Below are positions 1 through 11,800 of a stretch of DNA of 64,000 nt, piece by piece; position 1 is the stretch's first letter, and each line of letters starts with the position of its first letter. The position numbers and the translations under genes were made by a program. Origin of the DNA: Ryuthela nishihirai (taxonomy: Eukaryota; Arthropoda; Arachnida; Araneae; Heptathelidae); the NCBI GenBank assembly GCA_038380435.1, contig JAWZYU010000025.1:42726691-42790690 (forward strand), given 5' to 3'. The notes beneath the pieces are model-generated. The model did not search any database. It saw only the letters and a list, made by a program, of their open reading frames with translations, and had not been told where the DNA came from.

Positions 1-550
1 TTCCCAAAAAGACCAAAAAAAAAGTCTTTTTTTAATGAGTTCATTTTGTTTAGAAAATCTTCTGGGAGGTTTTTGTCAGTTCTGCTGAAGATGCAGAGAA
101 TGTCATCCATGTATTTTATTTCTGGCAGAGAAATGAAATTTTTTCCAATGATAGAGTTCTTCATGAGATATGGAGCTAATGGTGATCCCATAGCCAATTC
201 ACGATTTGGCTTGTATAATTTATCTTGAATTTGGAAGAAATTGTTATCCAGTGTAAATTTTAATAAGTCCAAAATTGCCTCTATTTCTAAAATGAATATT
301 TTTTTTGTCATTTACTTTTTCTTCTAATTTTTCTTTGAAGACCCTTTTTTAGAATATCTGTATTAATATTGGTATACATGGATTCCACATCATAATTTGC
401 AATTATGGGGTTATCAATTCTTTCCATTGTTTTCAGGTTTTTAACCAGTTTGTGTTTTTTAGGAGAGTGGGATGTGGTTCAATCCATTGTTGCAGTTTTT
501 TAGGATGAATTTTTCAATATTCACCAAAGGTGTGTTCTTGGTGTATTATG
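1..550 (-). mobile_element. Penelope-like element, reverse transcriptase fragment
   Basis: The minus-strand translation, with frameshifts, shows NYDVESMYTNI, matching the YDVxSLYTNIP motif. After a loop comes LLKFTLDNNFFQIQDKLYKP followed by ELAMGSPLAPYL near 171-194, and then YMDDIL, which fits the RT catalytic box. These are hallmarks of Penelope-like RTs. The fragment is truncated by the window edge, and no long frame survives, so it is dead. Confidence 0.75.
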
Positions 551-649
551 GGTCTCTATGGTTTTTTCTCTTTATATAGTTTTATTGTGCCATACAGTTG
601 TGATGTTCTCATATTTATCTGGTTATATGGTTTAAAGTCTTCACTTAGT

Positions 650-1720
650 TACAACCAATGCAGGAAAAATATTAGACTATCACTCTAACCACCGAACACA
701 TAAGGAAAAATCTAATTGACCAAGCAATAAAGAAAATTCAATTACAAACACAGAGGAAGGGCAAACAATAACGCAAATTAAAAAAAAAACTGGAAAAAAA
801 AAGGAAAACCATTACCCAGCTAATTTCATCTTAAAGATAAAAAAACAAAAAGTAGATAAATTAAATGAAGCAAAGAAAAAATTGTACCCCACTAAAAAAA
901 AATTGCCTTACCATAAATGTCTTTTTGAAAAAAATCCAAATAGTGAGCAATAAATTCAATATAAGAATAGCACTAGACCTGGACAAGAAAATAAAACAAT
1001 ACATTCCAAACATCAAATAGCAAGAAAAAGTTATATATAGAGAAAGTGGAATAATTTATAAAGTAACACGTGAATGTAAAAAACCATACATTGGACAAAC
1101 AGCGAGAACACTAGATACAAGAATAAAAGACCCTTCTACACTTGTTTGTCACATTTTATTCTACCTTACTTGGACAATATTAATAGTTGATATAAAATAA
1201 TACTTATAATTTGTATTTTAAATACTTACCTATTATTGATACTAAATAGTAGTACATATAACTTTAATAACCTGTGGATAAATTTCTTCTGGTTAATCTA
1301 TGACAATATTGTATCATACATGTATTTGTAGACCTTAAGGTATGTATGCACTTATCTCAAACTGGCTATTTGACAGATGGCCTTTAGGTGTTTTCGTATC
1401 TGTTCAGCCTGACTGTTGTGTTCTGCTGTGTTTTAATAAATGTAAAAGAACACAAAGCTCGAATAAAAAACAAACAAAATAAAATAGGACTGGACTGGAC
1501 AGACATATAGCAAAAAACTAATCAAAAAATAGACTGGAACACAACAACAATAAAGAAAAAAGAAAAAAATGCATTCCTAAGTAAAAGCAGAAGGATTACT
1601 AATATAATCAATAGATTGCCCTTGAATGACGTACAAGGAATTTTGTTACCCTTGATCTGGCAAACACTTCTACAAAAGAAAGTTTCAACAAAACTGCAAA
1701 CTCCTCGGATGATGATCCCA
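650..1720 (+). mobile_element. Penelope-like element, GIY-YIG endonuclease end, interrupted
   Basis: On the plus strand, from about 1042, the frame reads RESGIIYKVTRECKKPYIGQ then TARTLDTRIK. This is the GIY-YIG nuclease domain that lies C-terminal to the RT in Penelope-like elements. The reading resumes after 1443 with VKEHKARIKNKQNKIGLDWT and a later IDWNT, as expected for the end of that domain. The bases between (1131-1443) look inserted. The strand is opposite to the RT fragment at 1-550, so these are two pieces or an internal inversion. Confidence 0.7.
1131..1443. other. about 313-bp insertion within the GIY-YIG domain
   Basis: The segment splits a reading frame that is continuous on both sides and is flanked by the direct repeat AAAAGA (1125-1130 and 1444-1449), consistent with a target-site duplication. 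No clear terminal inverted repeats or coding capacity were seen. Confidence 0.4.
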
Positions 1721-2529
1721 GTAAGAGGTCAAAATATTAGGATATTTACTCACAATTAAGTGATTCTGTCTTAGTTGCTATGTATATTAGTCTACCTATT
1801 CTAAGACAGCCATGAATATAAATATTACTGAAATTAAATAAGATGATTACTTCTTAATACAAAAAGTGCAATACTACTAAATACTGAAAAATCATTATCC
1901 TAACAAATATATATATATATAATAAATATGAAAATATTGAAAACACATAAAGCTAAGCATTCAAGTGATACGCCATACAAAAGCTTACTAGAGAGATAAT
2001 TCGTAAGATTTCAAGTGATATCTTTTCATTTTACACAAAATCTTAACTTTTTTAAACGAATGATAATATTATCAAATTTAATATGTTTAAATTTTTACTT
2101 GAAACTTGCACTATTTACAGAAACAAGATATGGTACTAAACGTTTTTAGAATTATTGTTCAAAGAAGTTGAAGGTACAGAGTGAACTATTAGGCTTTTAG
2201 TCCTTATAATTCTACACTGACTGATTTCTCCAGAGACACAGCTATTTAAAGTTTACTGATCACTAAAATTAAACTCATCCTTATGAAGTCTGCATTTCTG
2301 CCTTTATCAATTATGAACGTTATTTGTACTTTCATCAGCGAGAAATGTTTTGAATTACTTTACAAATGTATAAAAGTTTGTCTAAATATTATCACGTATG
2401 CTTCAGATTCTGTAAAGTGCCAGTGAATTATTCATACAAAATTTATGTTATATGATACAATATATTTTATCATGATTATGATTTATCATGATTATGAATG
2501 ATTTGACCTCAGTGAAATAAAGTTAGCAT
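1721..2529. other. ALG8 downstream flank, no feature seen
   Basis: The stretch is AT-rich with a short (TA)n run near 1909-1920. I see no coding segment and no recognisable repeat boundary. Confidence 0.4.
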
Positions 2530-2566
2530 TTTATTATAATTCATAATTTAAGGCACCAGTTTTATT
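2530..2566 (-). terminator. candidate ALG8 polyadenylation signals
   Basis: Two minus-strand AATAAA hexamers follow the stop codon, at 2561-2566 (4 bases after TAG) and 2530-2535. The second leaves a more usual 3' UTR. Which is used cannot be told from sequence. Confidence 0.45.
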
Positions 2567-2570
2567 CTCC

Positions 2571-2841
2571 CTACTGTTTTTCTGTAAGTTTTCCTCCATA
2601 TTCATTAATCAGAGGCAGCTTTCCTGGAAATAAAAAGGCATTGAATCTTAGCCATACATAAAAAATTCCCACTGAGCAGTAGGTTGATATGAGCATCAAT
2701 GGGAGAAATGGTAGTTTATCTTCTAGTTTTAAAACATTTAATCCAAAACTGTAGAACATCTGTAGTATAGGAATTCCAATCAAAAAGATGGTTTCGAAAT
2801 GTGACAATAGGGGAGGAAATTTTTGCCGAAAATTCTGAAAC
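2571..2841 (-). CDS. ALG8: ALG8 last coding exon K with stop
   Basis: The acceptor is TTTATTTCAG|GTTT. The first base completes a Lys codon; then it reads [20 protein letters not shown], then [40 protein letters not shown] and YVWLRF, ending in KLTEKQ and TAG. Family members end in a similar Lys/Gln-rich tail (KKQ), so the full C terminus is present. The frame is open over all 90 codons. Confidence 0.94.
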
Positions 2842-5800
2842 CTGAAATAAAAAATGCATTATTTCTTTATGGCAAATATGACAATTCTAAATCTTTAAAT
2901 GTAGTTCAAGTAAAATTTTTTGAACAACACATTTAGTAATATTCTATAAATGCAATTCCATTAATGCTCTATATTTATGTGTTCCTTACCCCTCAGATCT
3001 GACACTGATTCAACATATATAATAGCCTACTTCTGAAAGGAAGAAATCACACACAAAATTCACATTTATATATTTAGAAATATAAATATTCCTTGTTCAT
3101 ATGTATCACAATTATTATTCATGATATACTGCTTGGTTGTTTAATGCAATTTTTTTTATCATGCATTTAACAGCCATTCCATGGCTGTTAGTTTTTCTAA
3201 ACTTCTCTTCTGCTGTCAGCTGCTTAAAATAAATTCTTAAATAGAATAACTGCTTAAAATAAAAAGAGAAAGGTAACAAGTTAATGGTTAGATCGAATTT
3301 CATTTCTCCTATAAGACCTGGTATTCCTAATAGAACTAGCCCATTTGTAGTTAGTTAATATGTACTGAAAGCACAATTTATTATACACACTGCACCAATA
3401 CACAAACCTGTCCTACTCCACCACATTAATGTGACCAGCTAAAATCTCTTGTGGGCTAAAAATAGATCAGATACCTACCACCTGTATAGTGTACCTGTGA
3501 CTGTTATGATGGGTAAACACAATGGCCTGAGTGAGTTCAATTGTGGGCAGATGGTCGATGTGAGGAAGATGGGGTGATCCATATCTACAACTATAGAACG
3601 TCTGGGATTTCTGCATGTGATCATTGTACGTGTGTACCAGGACTACATCAAACTGCCAAAAACCTTCAGCTGCTGGGAAAAACGTGGCCATAACTGGACT
3701 GTGGATATTCGAGGTGAGTGCCTCCTCTCCCATAGCATAATGTTGAAATGGAGGGCCACAGTACAGATGATAATGTTGGCATTCAACAATGGGGCAGCTA
3801 TGGTTTGTGCAAAGACCATTCAATGCATGATGGCACGACTGAACTATGGCAGCCGATGTTCACATCGAGTACCCTTGTTAACAGCATATCATTGGATGAT
3901 GAGGCTGCAGTGGATGAAGGAACATCACCAATAAACTGTGGAAGAACAACTACAACAAGCCAATGGTAGGTTGGGTTGTTTTACCTCTGAGCAGCACTTT
4001 TTTGCACACCATGGGCTAAATGGCCAGGTCACATGGACCCCGAAGGCTCAGAGAGGGTTGGGGGAGGGGACCCACTGGAACAGCTGTTGGGAGACAGATG
4101 GTAGCCTCCCGTCAAGGCCATCCAGCGTGTTCTTTAACGTGCAAAGGGTATGTCTCTCCCGCACACGGGCCACGGCTTAACGTCCCATCCGATGGACGGC
4201 GGCCTTTCCAAGCCCATCGGTGTCCCCTACTGACCGTGAGCAGGGCGGGGAATTTTGCGGAGATAAATCTCAATGCTGACCCAGCTGGGACTCGAACCTG
4301 GGAACTGCAGATTATGAGCCTGGCGCGCTACCGACTGAGCCACTCCCGCCCCCAATGGTAGGTTGTGTGTGTGGCATAAACCATGAGGCCATGGAACCTA
4401 ACTGTCAAGGTGGGGTATTACAGGCCAGTGGAGGTGGTGAAATGTTCTGGGGTGTGTTTATGTGAGCCACCTTGGGGCCCTTGCACTTATAAGATCACCA
4501 CCCAAAGCTTGATCTATTTTCCGACCACCTACATGCATTCATGGCTATCCATTTCCTACAGACAATGTTCTTTCAACAAGACAATGCCCCATCTCATCAC
4601 CCCCATTTGATGGACTGGTTGGAGGAGAATTCGTTAGTTTACAGTCCTCAAATGGCCCTCTCATTCTCTTCGGACATGAAAAATGAGCATCTGTGGGACA
4701 AAGCGGAGCAATGCATTCAAGCTTGAAACCCACCACCAGCAACTATCAGTGCCTTATGGATGACTGCCCTGGTATCATGGGCTGCAATACAATCTGAAAG
4801 TTTGCAACACCTGGTAGAGTCCATGCCATTATGTGTCGCTGCTGTTGTGGGGGCAAAAGGTGGATCCATGGTAGAGTCCATGCCATTGCAACACCTGGTA
4901 GAGTCTATGCCATTATGTGTCGCTGCTGTTGTGGGGGCAAAAGGTGGATCCATGTGTTATTAGGTCGGTGTGTATAATAAATAGCTCTTTTGGTGTATTA
5001 ATAAATCATTTTCCTCTGCACCCCATCAGGAGAATTCCACATGTATTTATAAATGTTTCCATGTTTGTAAGTTATTCTCAAACTATTAAATTTACTTATT
5101 TGTAAGAAACATTTTCCATTGTCATTGCAACTACTAATGTCAAAAGGACCTATCACACCTGCCCTAAGGTCAATCAGAACCAATATTGGTAATGAAAGCT
5201 TCAAAACGCCTGCAATGGCCTCTGAACAGGATTATCGACCAGCTGATATAAGGTTCCTGCATACCTTTTTACTTAGGGCTGCAAACCCACAGGTGAACAG
5301 AAAACCAAATGATAGATTTCCCCTTAACATAGACCCATCAGTACACCAGTTCAAGATCTGTAATCAAGCTCAAATTCATAAGCCAGCCCAAAGGATCAGA
5401 CAACACGCTGTGAAATTCACTATTCCTCATCAGGGCAAAAAAAAAGTAGCCATATCCAATAGCAGTGATCTGGCAGACCTCCCCTTCCATGCCTTTCCAG
5501 AAAAGAACATTTCTTTTGAAAGGTACTAATGGCCTACACCATGAGAAGGCAGAGTCAGACTTTAAGTGCTAGATCGGGCTTGTTCTGTACATCATCATCG
5601 GGTACAGCTCTCCTTCTAGTGTATGCCTAGCTACCATTTTACAAACCTATGTCTGTAAGGTGTTACTATTTATTAAGCTGATGCAGTCTACCATATGTTA
5701 CTAAAACAAAATTCGAATTTGCAATGCATAAAGTTTAATAATTTCATCAGCACTACCTTCCAAATAATATAACAGCAAATAACTTGAATAGAAAATAATC

Positions 5801-8800
5801 TAAATTGTTTTAAAATATGGCAATAATACTTACAAAATCTATATACTATTTGCAATTACTACTTGCAACAACTCTGAAAAACAGTAATATTTAGAGATGC
5901 AGATTAAACTAGATTGCATTTGGCAAATTATAAGATGCTTGTTTTTTAAAGTTTCATTTTCCAAAATTTTCCCCCTTTTAACGGTAGTAATTCCTACTAC
6001 AGATGATTGGAAAATATAAATAGTAATAATAGCTAATAAATAGTAATATATTATTAGCCCTATATAATGCAAAAATAATTTCTCATTTACCCTTTGAAAA
6101 GTTGTCTTAGAGTAAAAGGGAAAAATATCAATGTACATAAAATAATTTATCATCACTATATTAAATTATTATTGAATGTGCCTTATCTGATGGATTTCCC
6201 ATAAGCCAAAATAGGCACTTGTCTAGGGGTGCGAACATAATAGGGCCACAAGCATTCAAGTGTTGCAAATTTTTAACTATTAACAAATTATGTCTTTTTC
6301 AATTTTTAGGAGAAATTAAAAGCTAGTCCCAAATATTCAAAGAGCAGTTCAAAGTATTTTCTCTCCGGCCAGTTGAAAGTGAACGTTCACATGATATGGA
6401 TTGTGAGGATAAACATTATATTATAAAATAATTTATTACATTAATTTTCATAGTATTTGGTAGCCAAACTGTATTGCATATTAAAATTCCCCCATCCATT
6501 TCCTTCCTTTTGTGAAAGTAAAAATTTTGAATTTTTGATAGAAAAAAAAAACAACTGATCATTCATAAGGGTTCATTATCGCTCTTTGTGCCTAGCTGCA
6601 TGTGAGGTGAAAATCCAGCTATGAACATAATCAAACTTCTCAAAAGTCATGGCAAAAACTTCTCAAAAGTCACTTCACTAAGGTACTCTATAAAATAAAT
6701 AAAAAAAATACCCCCCCCCCCCGCCCTCAAGCAGTTGCTTGCCACAGAGGTCTGACAGGAGCCTGTCAGTTTATATGCCATAGTAGATGGTCTGAGAGGA
6801 TGGCAGGACCTCAGCAGAAAAACGACACACACATCTATGCCTTTACCTGGGGCTCAAACCCAGGTCCCTTAGATCAGTAGCCATGCGCACTAATCACTCG
6901 GCTCAACAAAAGTTACTTTATTTTTTGATTTGCAACATGCAGAACAGAGAACTTTGAAGCGAGAGGCCAAAGTTCCTCAAGAAAAGCCTTCTCACGAGTT
7001 GTCTTGCCACTATGGCTTTATCTTTTGTTAAGGCTTGTCACGAAGAAACTAAATTAATAGATCGTAACGATACAGAAGCCTCTTCTGTTTTCAAAGGAAC
7101 AAGTTTTAGATGATAGTTATGACAACTGTCAATTGAAAGTGCAGCCATGGTCCCATGGACTTTTTGAATTACATTGTAGTCCAAAGCAGAATGTTCAAGA
7201 AGCTCCTACAAAATGTTCCTTTAGTGCAATTAATGCAAATTTAGAGAAACGAGTTTGCGATGCAAGGGAAATTTACGATAAAACCATTATAGAAGAAAAT
7301 GATATAAATTTTGTTGATAATGAAGTTTTAAGGGAAACTAGTACTGAAAATATTGATGAGAAGCATTCTAAGTTTGTTTTAAAGGAAATTAGTGTTAATG
7401 AAGTGAATTAGGAAAGCAACCAAGAAATTATTCAGACTGCAAATAATCTTTATGAGTCTGGCAAGTTTGTAAGTTCTCAACTATTGAAGCGTCATTTGGA
7501 GGCAGACACCAATAAACCTAGAAAGTACAAGACCAGGTTCTTCAAAAATCCACACGTAGCGACAAGATGCCGACAAAACAACCAGAGCCTGCAGAGCGAC
7601 AACCGGCAGCAAAGCAGTCAACATAGCACAGATGACTTCATGAGCGAGATCTTCAGCAATGCCTTCACTTGAAGCTAATGAACGATGACGGAAAGATGTC
7701 ATTGGAACCCAACTAGATGATTTATTGCAACAGAGTGCCAACAATGAAAATTTAAGTATATTATTATTCTTCCACTTGGCACTTAACGATTTATAAATGT
7801 TCTCTTTTCTCTGGAATAGATGAAGACAAAGAAGAATGAAGAAGCTTTATTGTGATTAATATAGTTAGCAATGTTTAATTTCTTGTTGAAAACTTTGGAG
7901 TTTCAATATTTATTTTCAGAAAGTGATTTTACTGTAGTTTGAGTTTATACTGTGTGAATAGAATTTTTATGCATTCTTGTTCATCGAAGTTCTAGTTGTT
8001 ATATTGTATTAACGTGATTTAAAGTGTATTTTTGTAGATTTTTTCATTTCAGCTGACTGATAGCTCAAAATTGTAAGTCGACATTAGGAAGTTTAGAAAT
8101 TGTAAAATGTTTATGGATATGAATGAGGAGAATGAAAGAGAATTAGTGATTTAATATTTTTTCATTTTTAAGAAAAATTTTGTATTGCAAAATAACGTGC
8201 ATCCCAAAGTGAATTTATGTATGCAAAAATGAGATTCATGTAAAAAGTGATTGGCTGAAATATTATCGTCATATATTATAAATTATTTACACATTTTTTT
8301 CTTTATTCTTAGATACAATGTATGTATATGTGTTTAAATCTGTTCAGTGTCATCAGTGATATTCATGTGTCAATGATGCATAATTTTTAGGATGACATTG
8401 GCAGCATTTATTTGTATATATATGAGCTGACCATGATGATGACTACAGAATTTTTTTTTTATTGTACCTTGTCAGAGCTGTCCCCAATGGCCAAGTCTGG
8501 TGACCGAGTTGTTACCAGTATAACTCCTTTGGGAGGGGGACGTTTAGCTCTGAAAGGGGAGGTATTTAATTAATTATTTTATTTCAGCTAGCTCGTGATT
8601 GCTGTGTCTAGGTGAAGAATTAGTGGATGAATACAATCCCGCTTGTTTGTAAAAATTTGAATTTTCTTAGCTTCGCGTGTTTGATGTAATTAGGAGGATA
8701 TAACTGTGTTCGAATACCCTTTTTTATGTGATTTAGGAGAAGACTTTAGCTTTCACATATTTTTGATTGTGGTTAGGGGATAAGCGGAAGTTATCACCCC

Positions 8801-11800
8801 GCTTGCAACGTATGTAATTGAATATATTTTTTTTTCTTTTCTTTAACCTTTATAGAAGTTAAGAAAGATAGGAGTAAATTAACCTTTTTTATTGTGCAGT
8901 TGAAGTTATGCCAATTTCGAGTTTGTATCAGAATGTGATACTAGGTAGGCCAATAACGTTAGTATACAGTTAACTGCCACAGCCATTGGTATATATTTAC
9001 ACTAGGTTAGCTGTCACACACTTTTGTTAGGAGATTTGGGAGGATGTACCTTTGGTTGTGTTGGAAAATTGTGTCAAAGTGAGAATAGATCGCCTTATCA
9101 AAATTTGCGTAAGCATACTTTTGCTTATTTACATTCAACCATGTGTAAATGACGTGAGATGTGTCCTTTTATTCAAAATTTGCTCGTCAAAATCTGTTAG
9201 GTCAAATTTTTGACTCCCTTTGGAAGGGGGAGTTGTGATGTCCCCTCATTCACTTTTACTTTACCTTAACCAGTTTTGCTTAATTTACGTTATATTTATC
9301 ATTTTGGGGATTTTCACTTCATTTTTGGCATCACAGTGCTTGTTTCCAAGAGCATAGGTGTTGTGCAACTCCAAACTTTCGATTGTCACCCACTAAAGCG
9401 CGTGTACAAGGACATGCCCATTCTTGCGTCATAGCTTGCGCGCTCGTCGTTTTATGCAAATGTCTTTACCGGTGCGACAGCCACGTGTTGCTAAGCCTGT
9501 ACGCTTGTTAAACCGTGACGTTAGTCACAGGAGTTAGTTGAGTTTTTTTTGAGTAGAGAGAAGTAGTTGGTGAGGAGTTGGAGTCAGATAGAGTTGTTTG
9601 TTAGTTGTCAGTTTGTAGTGAGATCAAAATGATGTAGTATCTTCTTTATTGAAGTTTGGTGATGCAACAATCTATATAAAGACTATCAGTATTCATACCA
9701 ATCTGGCTTTTAATAAAAAAAAATACTTTTAAAACGTTTACTTCTTCTCAACAAATCAACCAGAAATTAAAGCAATGTTTAATATCAAATCAACCAATAT
9801 TAACATATATTTCATCTAATCCGACTTTGGTCAAAATCGACTTTTATGCTTTTATTCCATCCAGTTCCTTCTAAAAAGAACAAACTCTAATCAAAGGATA
9901 TTAAATGTTCACATACATTCTCATTAATCCAACTTTGGTTAAAATGGAATTTTATGTTTATAATCATTCTGTTTCTTCTAAATGGAATAATCTCAAATAA
10001 AACGATTGGATTACATCTCTCTCTTGGTATAATTATGTAGGGATTAGTTATTTACTATAAGGTTTGCAATATTTTGCTTCCTCTACACATATGCACTTTT
10101 GTATATAAAATAAAATTTTATTTGAATGTATAATAATTATAAAGAAAGAAAATTACTTACTTGTGTAATCTGCTCAAACTGATGTACATATATACAGTGT
10201 AAAGCAATAACAGCAAAATTTTAATTGGCGTTTCTGGAAAATAATATTTTATATCAAAATAAGTAAAAAAAAAATTCAAATTAGTAATATATATAAAAAC
10301 TGAAATGAAATGTAACAGGATTATGCTTTGTTAAAATACATAGTTTTAATTGTAGTAACACTACAAAGAATAAAATGATATACACAGAAAAATTCTTCCA
10401 AGATGATTTCAAAGAGATCACTTTTGAAAAATGGCTTACATTACAAAGCTTATTAGAAGAAAAAATTAAATGTTTCAGTCTTGTAATGTTACTAAAATAG
10501 CACAAATAGCTGCATCCATTTCTGAAAAAATTTTTTTTTCTAGTTCCAAAGTAAGGTGTCTTCTAAATGCATCTGACACAAATATCTTTTTCCTTTCTTG
10601 GTTAACATTCCTAGTCTTCTGCCCCAAATTTCTTTCACTCAAAAATTACTTCACAAGGAAACTTTTCTTTCAAATTAGTTACTCTTTTAAAACGATTTTG
10701 GCAGTAGCTTTTCTACCTAATACTACCTAATTTCTACCTAGTACCTAATACTTCTTTGTATCATAGTAATAGTTCCCAAATTTCAAAGTTTTCAATTAAA
10801 TGGGTTATGAAGTACTGCTAGTATTTTTGAAAAAATAAAATTTCTTAGCCATACTTAAGGTAGAATTATTTCCCTGCTGGGTTCAAAGGTAACCCCATTT
10901 TTACACATTTGTTGAAAATGGCATTGATATAGGACCTTACAAAAAGTACCTAATTCCTCAACTATAAAACGCCTAAGATGACTTTTAAATACCAGATGTA
11001 GAACTCGTTATATAGAATTGATTGTTAGTTATAATGAAAGAGTATCAGCACTGATTAATTTATAAGACAATCCTTATCCTATTATTTCTTGGTGTCCTAC
11101 TTACTGCTAGCAGTCATCTCTCTCAGCTGATCAACAGTAGCAGCTCTACTTTGCCACACAATTTGTGCCAACAAATGCCTGCCCCTGTCTGTCAGAGTCT
11201 TTTCCCTCCTAAATTTGCTACAACTGGCAGATAAATTTTTCTATGACCATTGTCATTCTCCATACATTTTTGATATTGTGCACTGTGACTTTCTGCTGAG
11301 TTTCATCACCTCTGTTATGGATGTTCCTGCCCATCAGACTCCAATGATTAGTCCCCTTTTGAAGTCAGATCAGATTCCCCCCCCCCCCCATGTTGCATGA
11401 CTTTGCTTTCTGCCATAGATTTACAGCTTTCACAGGACTTTGTAGTGACACAGAATACTTAAAAAGTTTCTTATTGACATATATACTACTACATAGTAAG
11501 AAATTTTGCAAACATTGGCATGTTTCATGGTATTTCATGCATGATGTATTCATAATTTAGCCAGCCAACATACCTGTCCACCAACCAGCATGTGAGATAT
11601 CTGTGTATGTAGGTATCTACGTACAGTAGAGTCGCATCACACACATTTAACTTATGTGAATTCATTCAACTATATGTGCTCAGCAAAAAAAAAAAAAAAG
11701 AAATACACTGCTCGACATAGAAAATGCCACAACAGGAAGTATTCATCAGAGCACCATGCAAATAGGTGGGTATGTGTCGACAGTTGGGTTATGCAAATGA

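Larger units (their letters stand above)
3467..4960 (+). mobile_element. degenerate Tc1-like transposon carrying a SINE-A
   Basis: The plus-strand translation in several frames recalls a Tc1 transposase. The N-terminal part begins [20 protein letters not shown], and near 4558-4600 it reads [20 protein letters not shown], the block holding the second catalytic Asp. The expected [12 protein letters not shown] block is reduced to [11 protein letters not shown] near 4680. Frameshifts and stops make it inactive. A SINE-A inserted at 3974-4352 splits it. Ends were not resolved. Confidence 0.65.

Noticed and set aside
3467..3823. 118-codon minus-strand frame
   Set aside because: It is antisense to a Tc1-like transposase remnant read on the plus strand.
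5119..5529. 136-codon open frame as a gene
   Set aside because: It lies in repeat R2, and the other two copies do not keep the frame; no domain is recognisable.
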